In this document: positions 34,196 through 43,277 of the stretch, piece after piece
Layout: each line of letters begins with the position of its first letter
How positions within the stretch are numbered: position 1 is the stretch's first letter
Source of the DNA: Paenibacillus sp. BK033
Lineage (GTDB): Bacteria; Bacillota; Bacilli; Paenibacillales; Paenibacillaceae
Reading direction: 5' to 3'
DNA length: 64,000 nt
Assembly (NCBI RefSeq): GCF_004345425.1
Contig: NZ_SLVP01000001.1
Span: 806,001-870,000, forward strand
The notes under the pieces: model-generated
The model's input: only the letters and a program-made list of their open reading frames with translations
Database searches by the model: none
What the model was told of the DNA's origin: nothing
Made by a program: the position numbers and the translations under genes

Positions 34196-37137
34196 AGGTC
34201 CGGAAAAGATATGTCTATTTGACTCTAATCGTTCTCATTGTTCTCTTTTACGCGTATCGGTCGATGGACGAGGGACACAAAATTTTTCCCGTTCTATCCG
34301 CGGAAAGCATTAAGCTCGAGGGGTTTGAAGACGGAGAAGGAAGTCCTTATTATTATGAGGTTCTTAAGGGATATGCCTCGGAGGGCATAGGCGATTATCA
34401 GGGAAAGCCGGTAAGCATTAATCCTCTTCATTTTGCAGCAAGCGGCGACCAAGCCAAACATTCAGTTGCAAACGGTTCCACGGCTGGTGCGGAATCGTTA
34501 GCTTGGGATAACGGCCAAGGCTGGATCGAATGGAACGTCGATGTGCCGGCCGACGGTCTTTACCAGATCGAGTTGGAATATGAGCCGTTGCAGGAGAACA
34601 GCACAAGCTCCATTTTTTACGGCTTGCAGATTGACGGCCAATATCCGTTTGCGGAAGCAAAGTCGATTGAGCTGGTCAAGTACTGGAAGGACCAGACTCG
34701 TCCTTATGCGAAGGATGCGATTGGCAATGAAATCCGCTCGGCGCAGATCGTTATTAAAGGCTGGGAAACCGAGAGGCTGCGCAACTATGCGATTTCTTCC
34801 GAGCCTCTGCGTTTCAGCTTGAAGAAAGGACAGCACACGCTGCGCTTCCAGGCTCTTAACGAGCCAATGAAATGGGGCGCGATCAGGCTCGTTGCACCCG
34901 AGGTTCTGCCTTCCTACGACCAGAAAACCGCTGAAGCCCAAACGGCCGGCGGCAATGCTTCCAACTGGTTCTCCGTTATGGAAGCGGAGAATTACTCTAG
35001 CAAATCTCATCCGTCCGTTCAGGTCGGCAGCGTAAACGAGCCGCATGTATCCCCGGATCCGAAAGGTCGGGTTGTCTATAATGCCATCGACGGCAACCGT
35101 TGGCAGAAGGCTGGACAATGGGCGGAATGGACGGTAGACATTCCCGAGACCGGCTGGTATGAGCTTGACGTGAAGTATACGCAGCGGTTTCAAGGCAAAT
35201 CAAACATTTACCGTACGATCCAGATCGACGGAGAAACCCCGTTCAAAGAGATGCTGCACTACGCATTCCCTTATAACGGCAAGCTGACCGTTTATCCGAT
35301 TCAGGACAAGGAAGGCAAGCCGTACCGGTTCTATCTGGAAAAAGGCAAGCACAATATCCGGTTCGTGGCCGACGCATCGCTGCTCGATCCTGCTATCCTG
35401 TCGCTGCGCAGCGCCATCTCCGAGATGTTCGAGCTGGAGCAGATGATCCGCAAGGTTACCGGCGATTACGGCGCATCCGGAGGAGACGCGAACCGGACAT
35501 GGGATCTCGCCTCGTATATTCCGGATCTTGAATCGCGCCTGACGGGTGTGAGAGATCAGCTGCGGACGGTGGAGACTTATATGAACGGTCTGAATCAGAA
35601 TACGAACGATGCGACCAATTCAATCAATATCGGCATTGAGGTTCTGAACGATCTGGTAGCGGATATCGATAAAATCCCGCAAAAGATGGGTAAAGTGACC
35701 GACCTGCAGACCCGGCTTGGCACATGGTTGGATTCCTTCTCTCAGCAAGGGATGACCATGGATTATCTCGTGGTGAAAGCGCCTGGAGCAAAGCCAGAGC
35801 TGAAGGAATCGAACTGGGCGACCAAAATTCCGTACACGGCGGTTAACTTTTTGCGGACTTTCCAGTTGAAATACGATACCCGCAGCGAGAAGAATGGCGA
35901 CACCCTCCAAATTTGGGTGGCCAGAGGGCGTGACTACGCGGACCTGCTGCAGGAAATGGTGAATCAGTACTTCACGCCGCAAACCGGAATTAACGTAAAC
36001 ATCAATCTGATGCCGGATCCGAACGCCCTGCTCCTGAGCAACGCGGGAGATGACCAGCCGGATGCCGCCCTTGGCGTGCCGATGGATATGCCGATGGACT
36101 ATGCGATTCGCAAGGCTTCGACCGATCTAAGCCAATTCCCGGATTTCAAGGAAATCTTCTCCCGGTTTAATCCGGGCGCGATGCGGTCATTCACCTTTAA
36201 CCAGGGAGTTTATGCCTTGCCGGAAACGCAGTCTTATTATCTGATGTACTACCGGAAAAGTATATTGAAAAGCCTTGGCGTAGTGGTGCCGCAAACTTGG
36301 GACGATGTCCGCAAGCTGCTGCCGTCGCTGCAGGAGAATGCGATGACGTTCTACTATCCGTCCAAGGATTATGCACCGTTCTTCCTTCAGAATGGCGCAC
36401 AGCTGTATTCGAAAGACGGGCTGAAGCCGGGCTTCGATACGGAAGAGGCGTACAAAGCCTTTACGATGTGGACCGATTTATTCGGCAAATACGATCTGCC
36501 GCGGGATGTGCCATCCTTCTTTAATCACTTCAAACGCGGAGATATGCCGATTGGCGTAGCCGACTTTAATACGTATATTCAACTCCTCGTCTCTGCTCCG
36601 GAAATCAGAGGAGACTGGGGAGTAGCGGCAATGCCGGGCATTGAGCAGCCGGATGGCGAGGTGGCCCGCTGGGCGCCAAACAATATGCAGGCAGGCATGA
36701 TTTTGGAGAAGAGCAACAAAAAGGATGAGGCGTGGACATTCCTCAAATGGTGGACGTCGAAGGAGGTCCAGCTCGAATACGGCAGGAACATCGAATCGTT
36801 TAACGGTCCGGAATACCGCTGGAATACGGCTAATATGCAATCGCTGGCCGAAATGCCTTGGCCATCGGCGGACATTTCCGCAATGGAGGAGCAGAACCGC
36901 TGGACCCTTAACATTCCGTCTCTCCCGGGCGGCTATTATCTAGCCAGGGAAATGGATTTTGCCTGGAACAGAACCGTTGTGCAGAAGGTTCCTCCGAAAG
37001 AGTCTTTGGACAAATCGTTTACCGATCTGGAACGCGAGATGGTGCGCAAGCAGCAAAATTTAAACCTGGACGGCAGCTATGATCTCAGCATGCCTGTCAT
37101 TGATAAGCCTTACGATTGGAGGACCGTGCAGCCATGA
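34192..37137 (+). CDS. Giant membrane-anchored solute-binding protein with two carbohydrate-binding-like modules
   Basis: 981 residues, about twice the usual size. The N-terminus is a single membrane segment (residues 7-23) without a lipobox Cys, so the protein is probably anchored by that helix. Two related beta-sandwich-like regions follow, at about 40-245 (WIEWNVDVPADGLYQIELEYE) and 262-410 (FSVMEAENY, then WAEWTVDIPETGWYELDVKY); they resemble CBM6/CBM35-type modules. A helical linker rich in possible coiled coil spans about 415-545. The C-terminal 400 residues are a family 1 solute-binding domain (YYRKSILKSLGVVVPQTWDDVRKLLP). Starts and stops overlap the neighbours by ATGA on both sides. 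Ligand unknown; the modules would let it hold polymer near the transporter (inference). Confidence 0.85.
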   Translation: MKVRKRYVYLTLIVLIVLFYAYRSMDEGHKIFPVLSAESIKLEGFEDGEGSPYYYEVLKGYASEGIGDYQGKPVSINPLHFAASGDQAKHSVANGSTAGAESLAWDNGQGWIEWNVDVPADGLYQIELEYEPLQENSTSSIFYGLQIDGQYPFAEAKSIELVKYWKDQTRPYAKDAIGNEIRSAQIVIKGWETERLRNYAISSEPLRFSLKKGQHTLRFQALNEPMKWGAIRLVAPEVLPSYDQKTAEAQTAGGNASNWFSVMEAENYSSKSHPSVQVGSVNEPHVSPDPKGRVVYNAIDGNRWQKAGQWAEWTVDIPETGWYELDVKYTQRFQGKSNIYRTIQIDGETPFKEMLHYAFPYNGKLTVYPIQDKEGKPYRFYLEKGKHNIRFVADASLLDPAILSLRSAISEMFELEQMIRKVTGDYGASGGDANRTWDLASYIPDLESRLTGVRDQLRTVETYMNGLNQNTNDATNSINIGIEVLNDLVADIDKIPQKMGKVTDLQTRLGTWLDSFSQQGMTMDYLVVKAPGAKPELKESNWATKIPYTAVNFLRTFQLKYDTRSEKNGDTLQIWVARGRDYADLLQEMVNQYFTPQTGINVNINLMPDPNALLLSNAGDDQPDAALGVPMDMPMDYAIRKASTDLSQFPDFKEIFSRFNPGAMRSFTFNQGVYALPETQSYYLMYYRKSILKSLGVVVPQTWDDVRKLLPSLQENAMTFYYPSKDYAPFFLQNGAQLYSKDGLKPGFDTEEAYKAFTMWTDLFGKYDLPRDVPSFFNHFKRGDMPIGVADFNTYIQLLVSAPEIRGDWGVAAMPGIEQPDGEVARWAPNNMQAGMILEKSNKKDEAWTFLKWWTSKEVQLEYGRNIESFNGPEYRWNTANMQSLAEMPWPSADISAMEEQNRWTLNIPSLPGGYYLAREMDFAWNRTVVQKVPPKESLDKSFTDLEREMVRKQQNLNLDGSYDLSMPVIDKPYDWRTVQP

Positions 37138-38132
37138 AAGATGTGACCGTCGTTCGGACAGTCCCGGGACCGGCAGCCAAGCCAAGAATGAAAAGCAGAA
37201 TGCGGCGGATATTGATGCCGGATATTAAGGGGATGCTCGCGAGAGCTTGGAAGGAGAAGCTCGCTTACCTGTTTCTCGCGCCTTTCCTGATCAGCTTTAT
37301 TGCCTTCATTCTGGTGCCGGTTGCCCTGGCGCTGCTTATGAGTCTCACTTCTTACGATGCTTTTAACCCTCCGAAATTTGTAGGCTTTGACAATTTTATT
37401 GCACTCATTACGCAGGATACCGTCTTTATGAAATACGCCTTGCCCAATACGCTGAAATTCGCCTTTTTTGTTGGTCCCTGCGGCTATGCGCTCAGCTTCT
37501 TTATCGCCTGGCTGATCTATCAGCTGCCCAAGTCGATCCGGGATATCGTAACGCTTGCCGTGTACGCGCCGTCTCTAGCGGGCGGCGTGGCGCTGACGGT
37601 CGTCTGGCAGGCCGCTTTTAGCGGAGATTATGTCGGTTACGTCAACAACTTTATGATGAAATTCGGCATGATCTCCAAGCCCGTGTTATGGCTTCAGGAT
37701 CCGAAATATTTGCTCACGATTATGATTATCGTCACGGTCTGGATGAGCTTTGGCGTCGGATTCCTCTCCTTGCTGGCCGGATTGGACACCGTGAACAAGG
37801 AACTGTACGAGGCCGGCAAAATTGACGGAATATCGAGCAGGCTGCAAGAGGTGTATTACATCACCATTCCTTCGATGAAGCCGCAAATGCTGTTCAGCGC
37901 CGTTATGGCCATTGTCGGCACCTTGAAGGCCGGCTCGATTTCCGTCCAGCTGACCGGGCTTCCGATCACGCCGCAATACTCCGGCCATCTCATTCTTAAC
38001 CATATCGATGATTATGCGTTTATTCGTTTTGAGCTTGGATATGCGTCCATGGTATCGGTCGTGCTGCTCCTCATGTCTTATGTGGCCTTAAAGATCAGTT
38101 ACAAACTTTTTAACCCGAAGGACGGTGAGTAG
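37134..38132 (+). CDS. CUT1 sugar ABC transporter permease (pair A, MalF type)
   Basis: 332 residues from ATG 37134, which overlaps the previous stop; an in-frame TTG at 37116 is not needed, and GGAGG lies about 10 bases upstream. A basic N-terminal tail of about 45 residues precedes six membrane segments. The EAA loop is divergent (EAGKIDGISSRLQEVYYITIP), lacking the usual DGA, so its contact with the ATPase may be slightly different. It pairs with the permease starting 2 bases behind it. Confidence 0.92.
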   Translation: MKDVTVVRTVPGPAAKPRMKSRMRRILMPDIKGMLARAWKEKLAYLFLAPFLISFIAFILVPVALALLMSLTSYDAFNPPKFVGFDNFIALITQDTVFMKYALPNTLKFAFFVGPCGYALSFFIAWLIYQLPKSIRDIVTLAVYAPSLAGGVALTVVWQAAFSGDYVGYVNNFMMKFGMISKPVLWLQDPKYLLTIMIIVTVWMSFGVGFLSLLAGLDTVNKELYEAGKIDGISSRLQEVYYITIPSMKPQMLFSAVMAIVGTLKAGSISVQLTGLPITPQYSGHLILNHIDDYAFIRFELGYASMVSVVLLLMSYVALKISYKLFNPKDGE

Positions 38133-38134
38133 AC

Positions 38135-39001
38135 ATGCAAACGCTGTTCAACCAAATCAGGCGGATGACGTTGTTTGAAGCTGCGCTGCTCGCCAGCCTG
38201 CTGCTCCTGGCGGCGTTCCTTGCGCTGCCGATCGTGTTCATTATCAACCATGCGTTTAAACCTTATAACGAGTTGTTCATGTTCCCGCCTACTTTTCTGG
38301 TCAAGGAGCCGACGTTATCCAACTTCTACGATCTCTTCCTGCGCTCCTCGGCAAGCGTTGTTCCTTTCTCTCGTTATTTGTTCAACAGCATCATCGTGAC
38401 ATCCATATCGCTGGTTGCTGTTATCGTTTCTTGTTCCATGGCGGCGTACGTATTGTCCAAATATCAGTTCGGCCTGAAGAAAGCCGTAATGGCCATGATT
38501 ATGCTGTCTCTTATGTTTGCGCCGGAGACAGTGGCCATTCCCCGGTATCTGATCATCAGCTGGCTGCAGATTAACAATACGTATTTCGGGCATATCCTGC
38601 CGTTTATTGCGTCGCCCGTTGCCGTATTTCTGATGAAGCAGTTCGTTGACCAGATTCCAAACGAGCTCGTGGAGGCGGCCAAGGTGGACGGGGCTTCGGA
38701 GCTTCGCATCTTCCTTCAGATTGTCATGCCGCTTGCGATGCCGGCACTCGCCACCATCGCGATCATTACCTTTCAGAGCGTATGGAGCGACGGGCAGGCG
38801 TCCACTCTCTTCATGCAGGATGAGACGATGAAGACGCTGCCTTACTACATAACGACGCTCACGAGCGGGGCCAATAATACGGTGGCAGGCCAAGGCATGG
38901 CGGCCGCGGCGGGCCTGCTCATGTTTCTGCCGAATCTCATTATCTTCCTGTTCGCCCAGAAGCGGATTATGGAGACGATGGTGCATTCCGGTGTGAAATA
39001 A
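38135..39001 (+). CDS. CUT1 sugar ABC transporter permease (pair A, MalG type)
   Basis: 288 residues, ATG 38135 just 2 bases after the previous stop. It has six membrane segments and the regular EAA loop EAAKVDGASELRIFLQIVMP. The end HSGVK fits the MalG-type partner. With 37134-38132 it forms the channel likely served by the giant binding protein at 34192 and the ATPase at 33062. Confidence 0.93.
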   Translation: MQTLFNQIRRMTLFEAALLASLLLLAAFLALPIVFIINHAFKPYNELFMFPPTFLVKEPTLSNFYDLFLRSSASVVPFSRYLFNSIIVTSISLVAVIVSCSMAAYVLSKYQFGLKKAVMAMIMLSLMFAPETVAIPRYLIISWLQINNTYFGHILPFIASPVAVFLMKQFVDQIPNELVEAAKVDGASELRIFLQIVMPLAMPALATIAIITFQSVWSDGQASTLFMQDETMKTLPYYITTLTSGANNTVAGQGMAAAAGLLMFLPNLIIFLFAQKRIMETMVHSGVK

Positions 39002-39022
39002 AGCCAGAGAAGAGGGTTTCAT

Positions 39023-41083
39023 ATGCGTAAATACATGCCGTTGTTAGGGCTGGTGCTCTTGCTGGCGATGTTGTTTCCAACCGCCGCATCCGCAAGGGAG
39101 CCTTACTATACGTTCTATCTTGATCATGGTACCGGCGGTGCAGGGGACAGATTGTACTATATGCAGGATATCTACGCGACGGGGATGACGGTTACTAATG
39201 TTGGCGAGCATGCTCTAAGCGGTCCAAGCGACTTGTTTATTGATTCGAATGATCAGCTGTTCGTAGCGGATACGGGGAATAACCGCATTGTCGTGTTTGA
39301 CAGAAACGGCCGTTTTCTTCGGGTAGTAGGCGGACAGGAAGGCAAAAGCGCGCTTAATGCGCCGGAAGGCGTATTCGTAACCTCGGAAGGCGAGATTTAT
39401 GTCGCCGACACGGGTAATCGCCGGGTTGCGGTATTTGACGCGGAAGGGACCTTCGTGAAGGAATTCCAGAAGCCGACCAATTCGCTGGTGCCGAAATCCT
39501 TCTATTTCGTGCCGGTCAAAATGGCTGTTGATGCCCGAGGCATGATGTACATTGTTTCGAAGGGTTCGTACCAAGGCCTTGTCCGGGTCGACAAGAACGG
39601 AGAATTTACAGGCTTTCTGGGTGGTAACAAAGCAAGCGTGACGCTGCTTGACCGGGTCAAGAAGGCGATCTTCACGGAAGAGCAGATGGCGCAGGAGAAC
39701 AAGAAGCTGCCTCACGAGCTCAGCAATATCACATTGGATCATTCAGGCTTCTTATTCACGACAACGCTGGGCGTCAAGTCCGATCAGGTGAAAAAGCTGA
39801 CGGCCGGCGGACAAAACAGGCTCAGCAACTCGGGACTTATCTCCGGTTCCGATCAGATCGTTGATGTTACAGCCGACTCGAGGGACTTTTACTACGTCCT
39901 GGACCGCAAAGTAACGGGAGACGATGACATTGACAGCATGATCTCCGTATTCAGCCCGGAAGGCTCGCAATTGTTTACCTTCGGAAGCGTTCGGAAGCAA
40001 TCGGAACGGCGCGGCGTGCTTTCGTATCCCTCCAGTATCGGAATCGATTCGAAGGACCGGCTCTGGGTGCTTGATTCGGATTTGAACATGCTGCAGGCTT
40101 ACGACCGGACCGCATTTGGCAATGCGATTCTCGATGCGGCAGCCGACTATTACGTCGGCGACTACGAGAAAGGCGCGGATAACTGGCGCAAGGTAAGCTC
40201 GCTCAACGAGACCATCAACCTGACGTACCTCGCTCTAGGCGAGGTTGCCCAGAAGGAAGGCCATACCGTGGAAGCCATGCGTGATTTCAAAACGTCCTAT
40301 GACGTAGAAGGCTATTCCGAGGCGTTCTGGTCATACCGGATGAATTGGATCGAACGGAATTTTGGCTACTTGGTTGCCGCCATCGTTGGCTTTTGGCTGA
40401 TCTACCGGTTCGGGATTAAGAGATTCATTCGTTATTATCTCGTGCACACTCCCGAATTTTTGAAAGGTATTACGCGTGATTTGCGGGATTGCGGATATAC
40501 GATGCTGCATCCGTATGAAGGGTTTTACCGGATCAAAGGAAGGAACGTTTCATACTGGAGTCTGCTCATTATCCTGCTGCTTGTGACCGCTGTTAAGCTG
40601 GCATCCCTGTATTGGAGCGGGTATATCTTTCATCCGGTTGATCTCAGGCAGATTAGGCCTTGGTCAGAGATTCTTTTCTTCTTCGTCCCTGTGTTCACTT
40701 GGATTATCGCCAACTACTTGGTCAGCACGGTCAAGGATGGGGAAGGCCGTTTCCGGGAAGTGCTGCAAGCCAGCATATTCGCCTTGCTGCCTTATGCACT
40801 GCTCTCGATTCCGATCATCGCGTTTACCAATATCCTCGTTCTGGAGGAAGGGATTCTCGTCTCCTCGATTACGAGCATTATGTGGATATGGGTCGTGTTG
40901 TTGTTCTTTGTCAGCTCGCAGGTGATTCACAACTTTGATTTTATTGAAAATTCCAAAAATTCAGCCATCACGATCGGAACTATTGGCGTCATCTGGCTGT
41001 TTGTCGTCATCAGCGCCGGACTGACCTTTAACCTCTCGGATTTTATTTATCAGCTGTATAAGGAGGTGGCTTTCCTTGGGTAG
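39023..41083 (+). CDS. NHL-repeat, TPR and YIP1-type membrane protein
   Basis: 686 residues. A Sec signal peptide ends near ASA (about residue 24). Residues 60-370 contain NHL repeats (GPSDLFIDSNDQLFVADTGNNRIVVFD over two strands; APEGVFVTSEGEIYVADTGNRRVAVFD likewise), indicating an extracellular beta-propeller. About residues 370-440 resemble TPR helices (ADYYVGDYEKGADNWRKV; LALGEVAQKEGHTVEAM). One membrane helix follows near 450, then a multi-helix C-terminal domain like YIP1 (GYTMLHPYEGFYRIKGR, then five or so membrane segments). Function is unknown. It lies between two permease pairs, and its end overlaps the next gene by 8 bases, so it is likely an accessory part of the transport complex. 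Confidence 0.83.
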   Translation: MRKYMPLLGLVLLLAMLFPTAASAREPYYTFYLDHGTGGAGDRLYYMQDIYATGMTVTNVGEHALSGPSDLFIDSNDQLFVADTGNNRIVVFDRNGRFLRVVGGQEGKSALNAPEGVFVTSEGEIYVADTGNRRVAVFDAEGTFVKEFQKPTNSLVPKSFYFVPVKMAVDARGMMYIVSKGSYQGLVRVDKNGEFTGFLGGNKASVTLLDRVKKAIFTEEQMAQENKKLPHELSNITLDHSGFLFTTTLGVKSDQVKKLTAGGQNRLSNSGLISGSDQIVDVTADSRDFYYVLDRKVTGDDDIDSMISVFSPEGSQLFTFGSVRKQSERRGVLSYPSSIGIDSKDRLWVLDSDLNMLQAYDRTAFGNAILDAAADYYVGDYEKGADNWRKVSSLNETINLTYLALGEVAQKEGHTVEAMRDFKTSYDVEGYSEAFWSYRMNWIERNFGYLVAAIVGFWLIYRFGIKRFIRYYLVHTPEFLKGITRDLRDCGYTMLHPYEGFYRIKGRNVSYWSLLIILLLVTAVKLASLYWSGYIFHPVDLRQIRPWSEILFFFVPVFTWIIANYLVSTVKDGEGRFREVLQASIFALLPYALLSIPIIAFTNILVLEEGILVSSITSIMWIWVVLLFFVSSQVIHNFDFIENSKNSAITIGTIGVIWLFVVISAGLTFNLSDFIYQLYKEVAFLG

Positions 41084-43277
41084 CTTCATTAACATCAGGC
41101 CGCGACGGAAAGTCCTTCTCGTAGCCGCCATCGTCATTGCTGCAGCGGGTATCGTGCTTTTTGCGAAAAGCCAAATGGATAGCTCACTGACCGACAAAAC
41201 CGGTATCGATATGCGAAAAGCGGAAGCAGTAGCAGTCATTGCGGGAGATGCCTGGAAGGCGGATGCCGTAAATGGCGAGGGATTTGCCGAAGCGGCGAGC
41301 AATGCGGGTTACGCACTTGAATTTCAGCAGTCAACCGGGCAAATAAGAGTGAAGAATCTTCACAGCGGCGAGTATTGGAACAGCAATCCTAGTCCGTCGG
41401 CGCTTGCCGGGGAAACGGTAAAGGGCGATCTGCGCACAAACCTGGAATCGCCGTTTATTCTGGAATATTACGAGCAGGCCTCGATCCAGCGGAAGGTCGC
41501 CAATGCGCTTGGTTCCGGCGTGAAATGGACGGTCGCCAAGCAGGAGGACGGCATAGCCGTCCATTACGACCTGACCCAGCTTCAAATCAAGTTCACCATG
41601 GTGTATACGTTAACTGAAAATGGCCTTAAGGTGGTTGTCCCGGACAGCGGAATGGAAGAGAACGGAAATAACCGAATCGTGTCAATCGAGGTGCTGCCGT
41701 TCTTCGGAGCGAATGGAACGGATGAAGCAGGTTATCTATTTGTTCCTGACGGACCAGGCGCGCTTATGCATTTCCCGCGAAGCCGTCAGCTGATTGGCAA
41801 AGGTTATAATCAGCCGGTTTACGGGCCTGAGATTACCACGAAATCACCGAATTATGATTCCACGGCCGTGTACCCTGCCGTGCCGGTATTCGGCATGAAA
41901 AAAGGTGAAGATGCTTTCCTGGCCATAATCAAGGCGGGAGCATCAAAGGCGGCCATTCGCGCATTGCCTTCGGGGGTTGTAAGCTCCTTTAATTCGGTTA
42001 GCGCCAAATTCGTGTATCGCGAGGAATATGACCGCCGTCTTAGTTTGGGCGGTAAAGCAACAAGAGTCTTCGAGGATGAGCGGACACCGCTTGACGGGGA
42101 AGTGGAGTACTCCTTCCTGACGGGCAAAGAAGCGGATTACGTGGGGATGGCTAAGCGGTATCGCGACGAACTGACATCGGAAGGCAAGCTGCAGCCGATT
42201 CAGACCGCACAGGGCGATGTGCCCTTTGAGCTGATGATTATATGCGGCAATTCGAACTTTTACAATAAAGATTACGAAGTGGCGACTACCTTCAGTCAGG
42301 CCCAGAAAATCATAAACGACCTGAAGCAGTCGGGCGTTGAACATGCGCGCATCACCTTGGATGGCTGGCAAAGCCATGGCAGGCTTTATAATACGGATCC
42401 CTTCAATGTCGAGAAAAAGCTTGGCGGCAAAGCCGGTTTGAAGGCGCTTGTTAACAAGGCTCATGAGCTCGGTTATGAGATCGTGCTTAATGTTGACTTT
42501 GTCGATGCCGATTCCGAAATCGACGATTTGTCGCCAAAGAACTTTGGCGTTCGTTCGGCCGAAGGCGACGTTCTGCTATTTGGAAGCGATTTTATTCTAA
42601 CGCCTAATGTCACCTATCATTTGGCGGAGAAGCTTGTGCATGAAGCGAAAGCCGTCGGCGTCGACGGAGTGCTGTACGAGGAGCTGGGGAATTTTCTTAC
42701 CCGCGACTACAATCCGAATTATAGGTACACCCGCGACGATACGGCCCTTATTTATAACTCAATCCTGGATATGACGCGCAAGGAGCTGGGATTTAGCGGC
42801 GTATATCAAGGAAACTCGTATTCCTTCGGCCACATCGACCACATCAATGGAATACCAAGAGACACCAATCATTTCTACATGGTTGACGAAATGGTTCCAT
42901 TCATGCCGATTGCCCTGCACGGCAGCGTGACCTATACGATGGCGCCCGGCAATCTTCGCAACGACATTAATGCTGAGAGGCTTAAAGGCATTGAATATGG
43001 CGCTGTGCCGGCATTCATGTTGACGGCAGAGTCAAGCCGAACGTTGCTGGATACGACCACGTATGGGATTTTCAGCAGCCGATACGAGCAGTGGAAGAAG
43101 CAAGCGCTTGAGGAATATGCGGACATGAAACGGATGGCCTCTACCGATAACCAGCCGATTACGGATCATTACGAGAGTGCAGCCGGCGTTTACGTGACGG
43201 AGTACGGCAACGGCGTCCGCGTGACGGTCGACTACAACAATGGAAGATTCGATGTTGAAAGAGAGGCGAGCCGATGA
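41076..43277 (+). CDS. Membrane-anchored protein of the DUF5696 type, possible glycosidase fold
   Basis: 733 residues from TTG 41076, with AGGAGG 9 bases upstream inside the preceding gene. An uncleaved-looking membrane helix lies at about 13-31. A beta-rich part (about 65-340: NLHSGEYWNSNP, LPFFGANGTDEAGYLFVPDG) precedes an alpha/beta region that reads like a TIM barrel (ARITLDGWQSHG; GYEIVLNVDFVDAD; GVDGVLYEELGNF; MVDEMVPFMPIALHG). Asp474 and Glu535 or Glu536 at strand ends are possible catalytic acids. I believe this is the DUF5696 family seen beside YIP1 proteins and CUT1 permeases in Paenibacillus. Its activity is not known to me; the glycosidase idea is inference. Confidence 0.75.
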   Translation: MGSFINIRPRRKVLLVAAIVIAAAGIVLFAKSQMDSSLTDKTGIDMRKAEAVAVIAGDAWKADAVNGEGFAEAASNAGYALEFQQSTGQIRVKNLHSGEYWNSNPSPSALAGETVKGDLRTNLESPFILEYYEQASIQRKVANALGSGVKWTVAKQEDGIAVHYDLTQLQIKFTMVYTLTENGLKVVVPDSGMEENGNNRIVSIEVLPFFGANGTDEAGYLFVPDGPGALMHFPRSRQLIGKGYNQPVYGPEITTKSPNYDSTAVYPAVPVFGMKKGEDAFLAIIKAGASKAAIRALPSGVVSSFNSVSAKFVYREEYDRRLSLGGKATRVFEDERTPLDGEVEYSFLTGKEADYVGMAKRYRDELTSEGKLQPIQTAQGDVPFELMIICGNSNFYNKDYEVATTFSQAQKIINDLKQSGVEHARITLDGWQSHGRLYNTDPFNVEKKLGGKAGLKALVNKAHELGYEIVLNVDFVDADSEIDDLSPKNFGVRSAEGDVLLFGSDFILTPNVTYHLAEKLVHEAKAVGVDGVLYEELGNFLTRDYNPNYRYTRDDTALIYNSILDMTRKELGFSGVYQGNSYSFGHIDHINGIPRDTNHFYMVDEMVPFMPIALHGSVTYTMAPGNLRNDINAERLKGIEYGAVPAFMLTAESSRTLLDTTTYGIFSSRYEQWKKQALEEYADMKRMASTDNQPITDHYESAAGVYVTEYGNGVRVTVDYNNGRFDVEREASR

